NCBI RefSeq assembly: GCF_000183745.1
Contig: NC_014761.1
Location: 310,001-374,000, forward strand
DNA from: Oceanithermus profundus DSM 14977
Lineage (GTDB): Bacteria; Deinococcota; Deinococci; Deinococcales; Marinithermaceae
Direction: 5' to 3'
DNA length: 64,000 nucleotides
The notes beneath the pieces were generated by a model. That model did no database searches and had not been told where the DNA came from. It saw only the letters and a list, made by a program, of their open reading frames with translations. Below, one piece after another: positions 42,010-50,469 of this stretch (position 1 is the stretch's first letter; each line of letters opens with the position of its first letter). Position numbers and translations under genes: made by a program.

Positions 42010-42689
42010 GCCCGCTGCGCGAGCCAGCCGGCGATCCGCTCCGCCCCCTCGCGGGCGTGGCGGTCGAGCAGGAAGTCGTGGCCGCCGCGCACGGTGACGA
42101 GCTCCTTGTCCTCCGACGCCAGCCCCTCGAGGTAGCGGCGCACCGCCGTGCGTGCGATGACCTTGTCCCCCTCCGCCCGCACCACCAGGGCCGGCGCGCG
42201 CACCGACCGCAACCAGGCCGGCGTGCGGCGGACGAGCGCGAGCAGCTCCACCAGCGCCGGGCTGGGGAAGTGCGGGTAGTTGGGGTTTTGCGCCTTCAGC
42301 TCCGGGTCCTCGATCGAGTCGGTGCCGGGCAGGCGCGGCAGCAGCCAGGTCAGGTAGGGCACCAGGGGAACCAGCGGGTTCCCGAGCCCCAGGGCGGGAA
42401 CCGCGGCCACCAGCGCGCGCGGCGGCCGCTCCGCGGCCAGCGCCGCCGCCAGCAGGGCCCCCATCGAGAGGCCGACGAGCGCGTAGTCCTCGAGGTCCGC
42501 AGCGGCGTCCCGCACCTGGCGGAGCCAGTCGTCGGCGCGCACCCCCCGCAGGTCCTCGGGGCGGGTGCCGTGCCCCGCGAGGGTGACGAAACGCACCGCG
42601 AAGCCGCGTTCCTCGAGGATTTCGGGCAGGGGACCCCAGACCCGCGTCGGGTGCGAGGTGAAGCCGTGGATGAGCAGTACCGGGTTCAC
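42006..42689 (-). CDS. Alpha/beta hydrolase, carboxylesterase/monoacylglycerol-lipase-like
   Basis: A 227-residue alpha/beta hydrolase. The oxyanion HG motif is [11 protein letters not shown] near the start, the nucleophile elbow is [11 protein letters not shown] (Ser near 93), the acid is in [10 protein letters not shown] (near 174) and the His is in [12 protein letters not shown] (near 203). The pattern resembles carboxylesterase Est30-type and thermostable monoacylglycerol lipases, acting on short-chain esters. The start is a GTG at 42689. No operon partner is seen; its 3' end overlaps the CBS gene by four bases. Confidence 0.88.
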   Translation of the reverse strand: MNPVLLIHGFTSHPTRVWGPLPEILEERGFAVRFVTLAGHGTRPEDLRGVRADDWLRQVRDAAADLEDYALVGLSMGALLAAALAAERPPRALVAAVPALGLGNPLVPLVPYLTWLLPRLPGTDSIEDPELKAQNPNYPHFPSPALVELLALVRRTPAWLRSVRAPALVVRAEGDKVIARTAVRRYLEGLASEDKELVTVRGGHDFLLDRHAREGAERIAGWLAQRA

Positions 42690-42790
42690 GCCCCCATTAT
42701 CCCCCGCGAAGCCCGACGGGGTGAGAGTTCCATGTAAAGTTAGTGTTAATCTAAAGGGAGCTGTACGCGACGTTCGTTCTCGGAGGCAAC

Positions 42791-43597
42791 GTGCTCAAAG
42801 GCAACCTCTCAGAATTCCCTCTGGGTACCCTCATCCAAACCCTGGCCGCCGCGGGCCGCAGCGGGGTCTTGGTCGTGCAGCCCCCTTGGCTCGAAGGACG
42901 GGTCGCCCTCAAGGAGGGCGGCCTCTACGCGGCGCGCGCGGGGGCGCGGCGCGGCTGGGCGGCGCTGGAGCTCCTGGCGGGGCTGCCGCGCGCCCCGTTC
43001 GTCTTCGACGACACGATTCCGCTGCCGTCCGAGCCCAACCTCAACCTGCCCCTGGAGGCGGCGCTCGCGCGGATGCTCGCGGTGGGCGACCGCTGGTCGG
43101 GGCTCGTGCACCTTCCCGGCGACTGGCAGGTGGAGCTGGCGCTTTCGCGCAAGAGCGGCGAGATGAAGCTGACGCCGGTGATGCTCCAGGTGCTGGGGCT
43201 GGTCGAAGGGCGTTCCATCGCGCGCATCCTCGAGGAGGCCGAGGCGCCGCCGGTCGAGGTGGCCGAGGCCCTGGACCGGATGCTGGGCGAGGGGGTGCTG
43301 GAGCTGCGCACTCCCAGCGAGATGCGCGGCGAGGAGCTGGTCGCCCTTAGCTTCTACGGCAAGGAGACCGGGGTGGCCTACGTCGACGAGGCCCTCCACC
43401 GCGAGTGGCAGAAGCTGCTGCCGCACCCCTTCGGCGTGCGCGTCCGGTCGCCGCGGGGGCAGGAGGCCTTCTTTCAGGTGCGCCCCCGGGCCGACATCCC
43501 GGGGCGGATCATGCTGCACGACAAGGACCTGCGCAAGCTGCGCGCGGGGCGCGGTATCAAACTGAGCGTACAACCCGAGCTGACCACGGTCGGCTGA
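42791..43597 (+). CDS. DUF4388 (PATAN-type) protein
   Basis: A 268-residue cytoplasmic protein. Residues about 1-95 match the DUF4388/PATAN domain ([41 protein letters not shown]), a module found near response regulators, roadblock and MglA-type proteins in Thermus, Deinococcus and Myxococcus and thought to mediate protein contacts in signalling. A middle winged-helix-like segment ([27 protein letters not shown]) and a C-terminal beta region follow. The start is GTG at 42791 with GGAGG ahead. It is 12 bases upstream of the symporter gene and probably co-transcribed. Possible relevance to the roadblock operon at 27.6-32.7 kb is inference. Confidence 0.78.
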   Translation: MLKGNLSEFPLGTLIQTLAAAGRSGVLVVQPPWLEGRVALKEGGLYAARAGARRGWAALELLAGLPRAPFVFDDTIPLPSEPNLNLPLEAALARMLAVGDRWSGLVHLPGDWQVELALSRKSGEMKLTPVMLQVLGLVEGRSIARILEEAEAPPVEVAEALDRMLGEGVLELRTPSEMRGEELVALSFYGKETGVAYVDEALHREWQKLLPHPFGVRVRSPRGQEAFFQVRPRADIPGRIMLHDKDLRKLRAGRGIKLSVQPELTTVG

Positions 43598-43609
43598 GGG
43601 GAGGGGACG

Positions 43610-44959
43610 ATGAACGTAATGGAGTGGATCAACCAGATCAACGGCTGGGTGTGGGGCTTCGAGATGATGCTCGTCTTCCTGGCGGTCGGCCTCTACCTGA
43701 CCATCCGTTCGGGCTTCATCCAGTTCGCCCGCATCGGCGTCATCTTCCGGGAGACCCTGGGCGCCATCCGCGAGCGCACCCTCGGCAGCGGCGGGGAGAT
43801 CTCGCCCTTCCAGGCCACCATGATCGCCATGGGGGCCACGATCGGCATCGGCAACATCGTGGGCGTGACCGCGGCCATCCTGGCCGGCGGCCCCGGCGCC
43901 ATCTTCTGGATGTGGATCGCCGCGCTGGTGGGCATGGCGACCAAGTTCGCCGAGGCCACCCTGGCCGTGCACTTCCGCCGCCAGTTCGCCGACGGGTCGG
44001 TCTCGGGCGGTCCCATGTACTACATCGCCCGCGGGCTGGGCCTCCCCTGGCTCGGCGGCCTATTCGCCGTCTTCGCCGCGGTGGCGGCGTTCGGCATCGG
44101 CAACGTGGTGCAGGTGAGCGCGATCGCCGGCACCCTCGAGACCCAGCTCCACATCGCCCCCGCCTGGACCGGCCTGCTGGCCGGCCTGGTGGTGGCGGTG
44201 GTGCTCGCGGGCGGGGTGCGGCGCATCGCCTACTTCGCCCAGGCCCTGGTGCCGCTGATGATCCTCTTCTACCTGATCCTCGCGGTCGCGGTGCTGGCCC
44301 TCAACGCCGCGGGGATCTGGCCGGCGCTGCGCTCGATCTTCGAGAGCGCTTTCAGCCTCCAGGCCGGTTTCGGCGGCGCCGTGGGGGTGGCCACGATCGA
44401 GATGATCAAGGCCGGCGTGGGCCGCGGCATCTTCTCCAACGAGGCCGGGCTCGGCTCCGCGGCCATCGCCCACGCCCAGGCCCAGGTGGACCACCCGGTG
44501 CGGCAGGGGTTCTGGGGGGTGATGGAGGTCTTCGTCGACAGCATCGTGATCAACACCTTCACCGCGCTCGTCGTTCTCTCCACCGGCGCCTGGATGGCCG
44601 GCGGCACCCCGTACGAGGTGCTGGGCCAGGGCTTCGGCGGCATCGTCTCCGCCCAGGCGCTGCTGGCCGTGGCGCTGGCGCTCTTCGCCTTCACCACCCT
44701 GATCTCCTGGGCCTTCTACGGCGAAGAGTCGGCGACCTTCCTCTTCGGCGAGGGCATTCGCTGGCCCTACCGGCTGGCCTACGTGGTCATGGCCTTCGTG
44801 GGCGGCCTGGGCAGCTTCACCACGCTGATCAAGCTTTCCGACACCATGAACGGCCTCATGGCCATCCCCAACCTGATCGCGCTGGTGCTGTTGGGCGGCG
44901 TGGTGGCCAAGCTGACGCGCGGCTTCTTCTCGGGTGAGCCCTGGACCCCGCCGAAGTAG
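43610..44959 (+). CDS. Sodium:alanine symporter family (AGCS) transporter
   Basis: A 449-residue inner-membrane symporter for alanine or glycine with Na+. Family landmarks: TIRSGFIQFARIG, MGATIGIGNIVGVTAAILAGGPGAIFWMW (the substrate/ion-site region), KFAEATLAVHFR, GGPMYYIARGLG, GVGRGIFSNEAGLGSAAIAHA and ALFAFTTLISWAFYGE. About 11 membrane helices. GGAGGGG precedes the ATG. It follows the DUF4388 gene by 12 bases and ends at a strong terminator. Confidence 0.93.
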   Translation: MNVMEWINQINGWVWGFEMMLVFLAVGLYLTIRSGFIQFARIGVIFRETLGAIRERTLGSGGEISPFQATMIAMGATIGIGNIVGVTAAILAGGPGAIFWMWIAALVGMATKFAEATLAVHFRRQFADGSVSGGPMYYIARGLGLPWLGGLFAVFAAVAAFGIGNVVQVSAIAGTLETQLHIAPAWTGLLAGLVVAVVLAGGVRRIAYFAQALVPLMILFYLILAVAVLALNAAGIWPALRSIFESAFSLQAGFGGAVGVATIEMIKAGVGRGIFSNEAGLGSAAIAHAQAQVDHPVRQGFWGVMEVFVDSIVINTFTALVVLSTGAWMAGGTPYEVLGQGFGGIVSAQALLAVALALFAFTTLISWAFYGEESATFLFGEGIRWPYRLAYVVMAFVGGLGSFTTLIKLSDTMNGLMAIPNLIALVLLGGVVAKLTRGFFSGEPWTPPK

Positions 44960-44974
44960 CCTTCGCCCCTCCCG

Positions 44975-44998
44975 AGCCGCGGCCACCCGGCCGCGGCT
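44975..44998 (+). terminator. Terminator after AGCS symporter gene
   Basis: AGCCGCGGCC-ACCC-GGCCGCGGCT with a 10-bp perfect stem followed by TTTTG. The next gene's -10 box begins right after it. Confidence 0.85.
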
Positions 44999-45002
44999 TT
45001 TG

Positions 45003-45008
45003 TATGCT
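45003..45008 (+). promoter_or_regulatory. -10 box of leaderless ubiX-ispD transcript
   Basis: TATGCT with six bases to the GTG at 45015, so the transcript would begin at the start codon. The preceding terminator stem occupies the -35 region. Confidence 0.45.
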
Positions 45009-45014
45009 GCAAGG

Positions 45015-45569
45015 GTGAAGCGCATCGTCGTGGGGGTCAGCGGAGCGTCGGGGATGCCCTACGCCCGCAACCTGCTGGGTCAGCTCGCGGTTCGTGAGGG
45101 CGTCGAGGTCCACCTCATCGTCAGCCGCGGGGCGCTCCGGGTCTACGCCCGGGAAGGGGGCGACCCCGCGGAGCTGGCGGCGCACGCCGACGTGGTCTAC
45201 GATCCCGACGACCTGGGCGCGGCCCCGGCCTCGGGCAGCTTCCCCACCGCCGGCATGGTCGTGGTGCCGGCGAGCGCCACCACCGTGGGCAAACTGGCCG
45301 CCGGCATCGCCGACAACCTGCTGCTCCGGGCCGCCTACGTGCACCTCAAGGAGCGGCGGCCCCTCGTGGTGGTGCCGCGGGAGGCGCCCCTGCCGGAGGT
45401 GACGCTCGAGGCTCTGCTCAAGCTGGCCCGGGCGGGCGCCGTGGTCCTCCCGGCGAGCCCCGGCTTCTACCACCGGCCCGAGACGATCGAAGACCTGCTT
45501 GGCTTCGTTTCCCAACGCATCCTCGACCATCTGGGCCTCGAGGGCGACGGGGCGCGCTGGGGAGGTTAG
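45015..45569 (+). CDS. ubiX: Flavin prenyltransferase UbiX
   Basis: A 184-residue flavoprotein that prenylates FMN to make the cofactor of UbiD-type decarboxylases, needed for ubiquinone/menaquinone-type pathways. The GTG at 45015 starts KRIVVGVSGASGMPYARNLL, the conserved FMN-binding opening; VVVPASATTVGKLAAGIADNLL and PLVVVPREAPLPEVTLEAL are family signatures. Length is normal (185-200). No UbiD gene is in the window. It is two bases before ispD-like coding sequence, hence one transcript for two isoprenoid-linked enzymes. Confidence 0.94.
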   Translation: MKRIVVGVSGASGMPYARNLLGQLAVREGVEVHLIVSRGALRVYAREGGDPAELAAHADVVYDPDDLGAAPASGSFPTAGMVVVPASATTVGKLAAGIADNLLLRAAYVHLKERRPLVVVPREAPLPEVTLEALLKLARAGAVVLPASPGFYHRPETIEDLLGFVSQRILDHLGLEGDGARWGG

Positions 45570-45570
45570 G

Positions 45571-46236
45571 GTGCCCCCGTCCACGACCGTCTCCGTCCTC
45601 GTCCCCGCCGCCGGCCAGGGCACGCGGCTGGGGCGCGGCCCCAAGGCCTTCGTGCGGGTGGGGGGCCGCACCCTGCTCGAATGGGTGCTCGAAGCCTTCG
45701 CCTGGGCCGACGAGGTGCGCGTGGCCCTGCCGCCCGAGGCCGAGCCGCCTGCGGCGCCGGCCAACGTCCGCTTTCTCGAGGGCGGGGAGGAGCGCCAGGA
45801 GAGCGTGGCGCGGCTGCTCCAGGGGGCCCGGGGCGACGTGGTGCTCGTGCACGACGCGGCCCGCCCCTTCGTGGTTCCCGCGGTCGTGGACCGGCTGCTG
45901 CAGGCCGTCGCCGCGGGTGGGGCGGCGGTGCCGGTGGTGCCGGTGCCCGACACCCTGATCGAGCCCGAGGAGGGCCGCTACGGGCCCGCGCTCGACCGCG
46001 GCCGCTACGCGCTGGTGCAGACCCCCCAGGCCTTCTTCCGCGAGCTGCTCGCCGAGGCCCACCAGCTCGCCCGCGCCCGGGGCCTGCTGGCCACCGACGA
46101 GGCCCAGCTGGTGCGGGCGCTGGGCTACCCCGTCGAGCTGGTTCCCGGTGACCGCCGCATGTTCAAGGTCACCTTCCCCGAAGACCTGGCCCTGGCCGAG
46201 GCCCTGGCCCGCACGTGGGACCGGCGTCCGGTTTGA
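45571..46236 (+). CDS. ispD: 2-C-methyl-D-erythritol 4-phosphate cytidylyltransferase
   Basis: A 221-residue enzyme of the MEP isoprenoid pathway, transferring CMP to methylerythritol 4-phosphate. The GTG at 45571 has GGAGG ten bases upstream. The nucleotide-binding start is VLVPAAGQGTRLGRGPKAFVRVGG; VLVHDAARPFV is the hallmark catalytic segment, with QTPQAFF and TDEAQLVRALG further on. It follows ubiX by one base. The gene ends the transcript before a long non-coding stretch. Confidence 0.94.
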   Translation: MPPSTTVSVLVPAAGQGTRLGRGPKAFVRVGGRTLLEWVLEAFAWADEVRVALPPEAEPPAAPANVRFLEGGEERQESVARLLQGARGDVVLVHDAARPFVVPAVVDRLLQAVAAGGAAVPVVPVPDTLIEPEEGRYGPALDRGRYALVQTPQAFFRELLAEAHQLARARGLLATDEAQLVRALGYPVELVPGDRRMFKVTFPEDLALAEALARTWDRRPV

Positions 46237-46249
46237 CCCGGCGGCCGGC

Positions 46250-46479
46250 GCCGCGCGGTCTGGAGTGGAGGCGCGAAGGTTCCGCGGTTGAACCCGGCGA
46301 CCGGGGAGTGGGAAACGAAGCTCCGGGACCAAGAGCCCTGAGCCCCCGTTCCGCACCGGCCGCCTAGCGCGCGAAAACCCGCGTTTGGTGCGGTTGTGGG
46401 CTGGAAAGCCAGCAAAAGGAACCGCCCTTCCCGCGGGAAGGGCGGCAACGGTTCATCCCCTTACGGGGCTTTTCTTTTT
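46250..46479 (+). ncRNA. Candidate structured RNA downstream of ispD
   Basis: No protein gene is supported here. The plus strand can form a row of stems: GGTTCC near 46280 with GGAACC near 46419; GGCTGG-AAAG-CCAGC near 46401; GCCCTTCCC with GGGAAGGGC near 46425-46444, closed by AACC and GGTT; and finally CCCC-TTAC-GGGG with a T-rich tail to 46479, a terminator shape. It could be a small RNA or a riboregulatory 3' region. It does not show the conserved cores of RNase P RNA, SRP RNA or tmRNA that I know. Confidence 0.35.
46456..46479 (+). terminator. Terminator at end of candidate RNA / ispD transcript
   Basis: A short stem CCCC-TTAC-GGGG followed by CTTTTCTTTTT. Confidence 0.65.
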
Positions 46480-46799
46480 GCGACAGGGCGATTCTCGGCC
46501 CCGTCTACGACGGCGTTCGCGCCACTTGACCGGATATATGGAAAATTCTAAGGCCCTTTTGGCCGTTTTTCGGGGCAAAAAATGCGAAATATGCGATAAG
46601 CATCGGGGTGGATAATGGACCGGCCGTCTCGGGCGCACCTAAACCCTCGAAAAAACCAGATTGTCAAGGTCTATTCGAGCCTAAAACGGTCCGTACCGGC
46701 ACGTTCTAGCATGTAAAATCCGGGCGCGCCGACCCTGGACCTCATTCGGCCCCCGCTAAGATCCTGCCTCTGGGCGTCGTCCTGTGGGCCGACCGCCGC
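46480..46799. other. AT-richer intergenic stretch before tRNA-Gly
   Basis: About 320 bases with no supported gene and a composition much richer in A/T than the rest of the window (46525-46620). It holds TTGACC near 46518, and GGCC-CTTTT-GGCC followed by GTTTTT near 46553-46570 that looks like a small terminator, and TTGTCA near 46662. These could bound a very short transcript. I do not assign more. Confidence 0.4.
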
Positions 46800-46828
46800 T
46801 TGCAGAAAAACCGCTCCTGTTGTACCAT
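46800..46828 (+). promoter_or_regulatory. tRNA-Gly promoter
   Basis: TTGCAG at 46800-46805, 17-base spacer, TACCAT at 46823-46828; predicted start about 19 bases before the mature tRNA. Confidence 0.6.
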
Positions 46829-46853
46829 CTTTCTTGCTGAGCGCCTGGTGCAC

Positions 46854-46929
46854 GCGGGAGTAGCTCAGTTGGTAGAGCACAACCTTGCCAAGGTTGGGGT
46901 CGCGGGTTCGAGTCCCGTCTCCCGCTCCA
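46854..46929 (+). tRNA. tRNA-Gly (anticodon GCC)
   Basis: A 76-base cloverleaf. The acceptor GCGGGAG pairs with CTCCCGC; D-arm AGCTCAGTTGGTAGAGC; anticodon loop TTGCCAA (GCC) on a CAACC/GGTTG-type stem; T-arm GGTTCGAGTCC; CCA encoded at 46927-46929. Confidence 0.97.
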
Positions 46930-46933
46930 GAAG

Positions 46934-46953
46934 AGCCCCCGGTTCCGGGGGCT
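46934..46953 (+). terminator. Terminator after tRNA-Gly
   Basis: AGCCCCCGG-TT-CCGGGGGCT followed by TTCCTTG. Confidence 0.85.
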
Positions 46954-46982
46954 TTCCTTGTGCGTCCCGGGCGGGGCCTGCG

Positions 46983-46988
46983 TATAAT
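46983..46988 (+). promoter_or_regulatory. -10 box of ferredoxin-NADP reductase gene
   Basis: Perfect TATAAT, 39 bases before the ATG; a weak TTGTGC lies 19 bases upstream as -35. Confidence 0.6.
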
Positions 46989-47027
46989 GGCGCGGGCGCG
47001 GCGGCGCCCAGCAAAGGAAGCGAAGCG

Positions 47028-47849
47028 ATGAGCACACCCGAACAGCTGCGCGAGACCCAGTACAACGCGACCGTCGTCAGCAAGATCATGGTCACCCCCA
47101 ACCTGATGATCCTGCGGGCGGTCACCGACGAACCTCGCGCCGAGTTTTCGGCGGGGCAGTACACCACCCTGGGCCGTTTCGGTTTCGAGCCGCGCTCGGC
47201 CAACTCCGACGACGAGTTCAAGCCGGCGCCGCCCGACAAGCTGATCCGCCGGGCCTACTCGATCGCCTCCGCGCGCCACGAGACGCGCGAGTTCGAGTTC
47301 TACATCACCCAGGTGAAGTCGGGTCAGCTAACCCCGCGCCTCTTCGCCCTCGAGGTGGGCGACCGCCTCTTCGTGGGCGACCGCATCGTCGGCAGCTTCC
47401 GGCTTTCCGACGTCCCACCCGAGCAGGACATCCTCATGATCGCCACCGGCACCGGCATCACCCCGTTCATCAGCTTCCTGCGCTCCCACGTCGCCGAGCG
47501 GCCCCAGAGCCGCATGGTGGTGGTTCAGGGGGCCTCGCACCAGCGCGACCTGGGGTACTACGCCGAGCTGGCCTTCCTGCGCAACGCCTTTCCCAACTTC
47601 CACTACCTCCCGACGCTCACCGACGCCGACGCCACCTGGAACGGCCACCGCATGTGGATCGAAGAGATGCTGGCGTCGGGCGAGATCGAGAAGGCGAGCG
47701 GGATCGCGCTCGATCCCGAGCGGACCCACGTCTACCTCTGCGGTAACCCGAAGATGGTCGAAAACGTCGCGGCCTGGCTGGAGACCAACGCCGGCTACCG
47801 CAAGGCCAAGGGCCGCGAACCCGGCGAGCTGTACATCGAAGAGTACTGA
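47028..47849 (+). CDS. Ferredoxin/flavodoxin--NADP(+) reductase (FprA type)
   Basis: A 273-residue FAD enzyme passing electrons between NADPH and ferredoxin or flavodoxin. The ATG at 47028 follows GGAAG. The FAD-binding beta-barrel has FSAGQYTTLG and RRAYSIASA (the R-x-Y-S motif, near 73), and the nucleotide-binding half has MIATGTGITPFISFLR (near 137) and VYLCGNPKMVENV. It ends in Tyr (IEEY), an aromatic C-terminus that can stack on FAD as in several FNRs. It stands alone between tRNA-Gly and a strong bidirectional hairpin. Confidence 0.92.
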   Translation: MSTPEQLRETQYNATVVSKIMVTPNLMILRAVTDEPRAEFSAGQYTTLGRFGFEPRSANSDDEFKPAPPDKLIRRAYSIASARHETREFEFYITQVKSGQLTPRLFALEVGDRLFVGDRIVGSFRLSDVPPEQDILMIATGTGITPFISFLRSHVAERPQSRMVVVQGASHQRDLGYYAELAFLRNAFPNFHYLPTLTDADATWNGHRMWIEEMLASGEIEKASGIALDPERTHVYLCGNPKMVENVAAWLETNAGYRKAKGREPGELYIEEY

Positions 47850-47862
47850 GCCCGCCCTCACG

Positions 47863-47895
47863 CCCGCGCGCCGCCGAGTTTCGGCGGCGCGCGGG
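47863..47895. terminator. Bidirectional hairpin between convergent fpr-like gene and sugar operon
   Basis: CCCGCGCGCCGCCGA and its perfect complement around a GTT loop: a 15-bp uninterrupted GC stem between the two convergent stop codons. No T-run on either side. Confidence 0.7.
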
Positions 47896-47911
47896 TAGGG
47901 ACGGTGGGCGC

Positions 47912-48943
47912 TCAGCGCTGGGGTTCGATGATGACCTTCATCGAGTCGCCGCCGGCGGCGGTCAGCTCGAAGCCCTTCTGCGTCTCGGCGAGCGGCAGAC
48001 GGTGGGTGATCAGGTCCTCCACCGGCACCCGCCGGGCCCGGATCAGCTCCAGCGCCTCGGCCAGGTCGCGCGGCGCGGCGGCGTAGGTGGAGAGCAGCTT
48101 GACCTGCTTCTTCCAGAAGGGGAAGACGTCGAACGCCACCTTGGTGCCCGGGGCCATGATGCCGTAGAGCAGCACGGTGCCGCCCTTCCTGACCGTCTGC
48201 ATGGCTTGGTCGAAGAGCGCCGGCGCGGCGGCGGTGGGGATGACGTAGTCCACGCCCTCGCCGTTCGTTTCCTCGAGCACCCGCTGCACCACGTCCTCGC
48301 GGGTGGCGTGGAGGGCCACCTCGGCCCCCGACCTGCGCGCCATCTCGAGCCGGAAGTCGTTGATGTCGGTGGCGATGATCTTCCCGGCGCCGTAGGCGCG
48401 GGCGGTGCGGATGACGAGCTGGCCTGAGAGCCCGCTCCCCAGCACCAGCACGCTGCGCGCGGGCTCGAACCCCATCACCCGCAGGCCCCGCACCACGCAA
48501 CCCAAGGGCTCGGTGAAGCTGCCCTCCTCGTAGCTCACCGAGTCGGGCAGCTTGAGCACCCCCCGGGTCTCGACGTTGATCGCGGGCACCCTCACGTACT
48601 CGGCGAAGCCCCCCGGGTCGTACGTGGTGTTGCTGATCAGGGGGCAAAGCGAGTGCTGGCCGCGCTGGCAGTATTCGCAGCGGCCGCAGGGCACGTGGTG
48701 GGTGGCGGTCACGCGGTCGCCGGGCTGGAACCCGGTCACGCCCTCGCCGACGGCCACGATGTCGCCGGCGATCTCGTGCCCCAGCACCAGCGGCGCCTTC
48801 TTGATGCGGTACCACTCCATCACGTCGGAGCCGCAGATGCCGCTGGCGACGATCTTGATGAGCACCTCGCCGGGCCCGATCTCGGGGACCGGCTGCTCCT
48901 CCAGGCGCACGTCGTGGTTGTTGTAGTACATGGCTACGCGCAC
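47912..48943 (-). CDS. Zinc-dependent alcohol/polyol dehydrogenase (last gene of RpiR operon)
   Basis: A 343-residue MDR-family dehydrogenase of the sorbitol/threonine dehydrogenase branch. Catalytic zinc ligands: Cys in GICGSDV (near 38) and the GHE of LVLGHEIAG (near 56-62). The structural zinc loop has four cysteines (PCGRCEYCQRGQHSLC). The NAD-binding turn is VLVLGSGLSGQL, with an acidic end (ATDIND) that favours NAD over NADP. As the ninth gene of the operon it would oxidise a polyol or, more likely in this context, reduce or oxidise the aldehyde released by the aldolase. It is 46 bases after the aldolase gene, with a hairpin between. Confidence 0.85.
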   Translation of the reverse strand: MRVAMYYNNHDVRLEEQPVPEIGPGEVLIKIVASGICGSDVMEWYRIKKAPLVLGHEIAGDIVAVGEGVTGFQPGDRVTATHHVPCGRCEYCQRGQHSLCPLISNTTYDPGGFAEYVRVPAINVETRGVLKLPDSVSYEEGSFTEPLGCVVRGLRVMGFEPARSVLVLGSGLSGQLVIRTARAYGAGKIIATDINDFRLEMARRSGAEVALHATREDVVQRVLEETNGEGVDYVIPTAAAPALFDQAMQTVRKGGTVLLYGIMAPGTKVAFDVFPFWKKQVKLLSTYAAAPRDLAEALELIRARRVPVEDLITHRLPLAETQKGFELTAAGGDSMKVIIEPQR

Positions 48944-48959
48944 GGCGGCCTCCTTCGCG

Positions 48960-48982
48960 GCCGGGGGCGGGCCGCCCCCGGC
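48960..48982 (-). other. Intercistronic hairpin between aldolase and dehydrogenase genes
   Basis: GCCGGGGGC and GCCCCCGGC pair perfectly around a five-base loop. No T-run follows, so it may be an RNA-processing or partial termination element setting expression ratios. Confidence 0.55.
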
Positions 48983-48989
48983 GCGGTCG

Positions 48990-49793
48990 CTAGTTGCCCT
49001 TGAGCTCCTGGTAGTAGGCGTAGGCGTCCTCGACGCTGCCGTCTTCGTGCACCAGCTTGGCCAGCGCCCGCATCATCGCCACCGGGTCGTCGGCCTGGAA
49101 GACGTTGCGGCCCATGTCCACGCCGATGGCGCCGGCGTCGAGGGCGTCGCGGGCCATCTGCAGCGCGTCGCGCTCGGGGATCTTCTTGCCGCCGGCGATG
49201 ACCACCGGGACCAGGCTGGTCTCGATGACGCGTTCGAAGTTCTCGCAGTAGTAGGTTTTCACCAGGCGCGCGCCCAGCTCGCCAACCATGCGGGTGGCGA
49301 GGCTGAGGTAGCGGGCGTCGCGGTCGAGGCCGCGGCCCACGGCCACCACGCCCAGGGTGGGGATGCCGTAGCGCTCGGCGGCGTCCACCATCTTGGAGAA
49401 TTCCAGGATGGTGTCGCGCTCACTCGCCGGCGTGCCCACCATCACCGAGAAGGCCACGAAGGCGGCGTTCATGCGCACGGCCTCCTCGATGCCCACCGAG
49501 ATGCCCTCGTGCAGCAGGTCCTCGTTGAGGATGCTGGTGCCGCTGGAGACGCGCAGCGAGATGGGCTTCTTCAGCTTGGGATCCACGGCGTTGCGCAGGG
49601 CTCCGCGGGTGAGCATGAGGGCGTCGGCGTAGTCGATCGCCGGGTGGATGGCCTTGTACATGTCTTCGAGGCCCGTCGTCGGCCCCATGAAGTAGCCGTG
49701 GTCCACCGCGAAGAAGATGGTGCGCCCGCTCTTTTCGTTGAAGACGCTGTGGTAGCGGTTCTTCATGCCCCAGTCCATGTTGAGTTCTCGCAT
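48990..49793 (-). CDS. LsrF-like class I aldolase/thiolase
   Basis: A 267-residue enzyme very close in pattern to E. coli LsrF (3-hydroxy-2,4-pentadione-5-phosphate thiolase) and DeoC/FbaB-type class I aldolases: LDWGM-like start [58 protein letters not shown] with Schiff-base Lys at about residue 179, [16 protein letters not shown] and [10 protein letters not shown]. In this operon it follows a kinase and an aldose-to-ketose isomerase that would give a ketose-1-phosphate. Cleavage to DHAP plus an aldehyde is therefore the inferred reaction. The gap to the epimerase gene is ten bases. Confidence 0.88.
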   Translation of the reverse strand: MRELNMDWGMKNRYHSVFNEKSGRTIFFAVDHGYFMGPTTGLEDMYKAIHPAIDYADALMLTRGALRNAVDPKLKKPISLRVSSGTSILNEDLLHEGISVGIEEAVRMNAAFVAFSVMVGTPASERDTILEFSKMVDAAERYGIPTLGVVAVGRGLDRDARYLSLATRMVGELGARLVKTYYCENFERVIETSLVPVVIAGGKKIPERDALQMARDALDAGAIGVDMGRNVFQADDPVAMMRALAKLVHEDGSVEDAYAYYQELKGN

Positions 49794-49803
49794 GTCCTTC
49801 CTC

Positions 49804-50469
49804 CTATCCTTTCCGTCCGAAGGCCGTATGGAACGCTTGGATGTTCTCCTCGGGTCCGGCGCCCTTGAAGACCGCCGAGCCCGAAACCACCACGTCGGCG
49901 CCGCTGGCGGCGACCTCGGCCGCGTTGGTCAGATCGATGCCGCCGTCGACGCCGATGCGGACGCCGCTCACCCCCAGGTCGTCGAGCTTCCGGCGCAGCT
50001 GCGCGACCTTGCGCAGCGTACCGCGAACGAAGCCGCCGCCCGGGAAGCCCGGGTCCACGGCCACGAAGAGGACGAGGTCGATTTCGTCGACCAGCGCCAC
50101 CACGCCGCTGATGTGGGTCCCGGGGTTCAGGGCCACGCCCGCCCTGGCTCCCACGCGCTTGGCCTCGGCCACCGCCCGGTGCAGGTGCGGCCCCGCCTCG
50201 GCGTGGACGGTGATCCAGTCCGCCCCCTCGAAGGCGGCCACGTGCCGCTCGGGGTTTTGCACCATCAGGTGCACGTCCAGCGGCAGGCTGGTAAGGCGGC
50301 GCACCGCCCTGAAGAGGGCGACGTCGCCCAGGATCTGCGGGGCGAAGACGCCGTCCATCACGTCGAGGTGGATCCAGTCCGCCCCGGCTTCCTCGAGCCG
50401 CGCCAGCTCCTCGGCCAGCCGCCCCAGGTCGGCCGCGAGCACGCCCACCGAAAGCAGGGTCTCAGGCAT
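49804..50469 (-). CDS. Ribulose-phosphate 3-epimerase family protein
   Basis: A 221-residue TIM barrel. Metal and active-site residues are visible: VGVLAADLGRLAEEL, WIHLDVMDGVFAP (His-x-Asp), LPLDVHLMVQNPE, FVAVDPGFPGGGF, and the phosphate-binding DGGIDLTNA plus SGSAVFKG. These match Rpe, which interconverts ribulose-5-P and xylulose-5-P. In this operon it may invert C3 (or C4) of the pathway's own ketose phosphate. Relatives acting on other sugar phosphates (AlsE, SgcE) exist, so the substrate is left open. Its start overlaps the kinase stop by eight bases. Confidence 0.87.
   Translation of the reverse strand: MPETLLSVGVLAADLGRLAEELARLEEAGADWIHLDVMDGVFAPQILGDVALFRAVRRLTSLPLDVHLMVQNPERHVAAFEGADWITVHAEAGPHLHRAVAEAKRVGARAGVALNPGTHISGVVALVDEIDLVLFVAVDPGFPGGGFVRGTLRKVAQLRRKLDDLGVSGVRIGVDGGIDLTNAAEVAASGADVVVSGSAVFKGAGPEENIQAFHTAFGRKG

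Noticed and set aside
46125-46448. 107-codon minus-strand frame after ispD
   Set aside because: Arg/Pro/Gly-rich, overlaps ispD and the structured stretch, has no ribosome site or domain.
46419-46455. Hairpin resembling group II intron domain V
   Set aside because: Lacks the GAAA-type loop and AGC triad in the right places, and there is no reverse transcriptase or other intron domain nearby.
46385-46615. 76-codon plus-strand frame with CEIC motif
   Set aside because: Passes through a terminator-like hairpin and an AT-rich non-coding area; no start signal. The single C-x-x-C is not enough.
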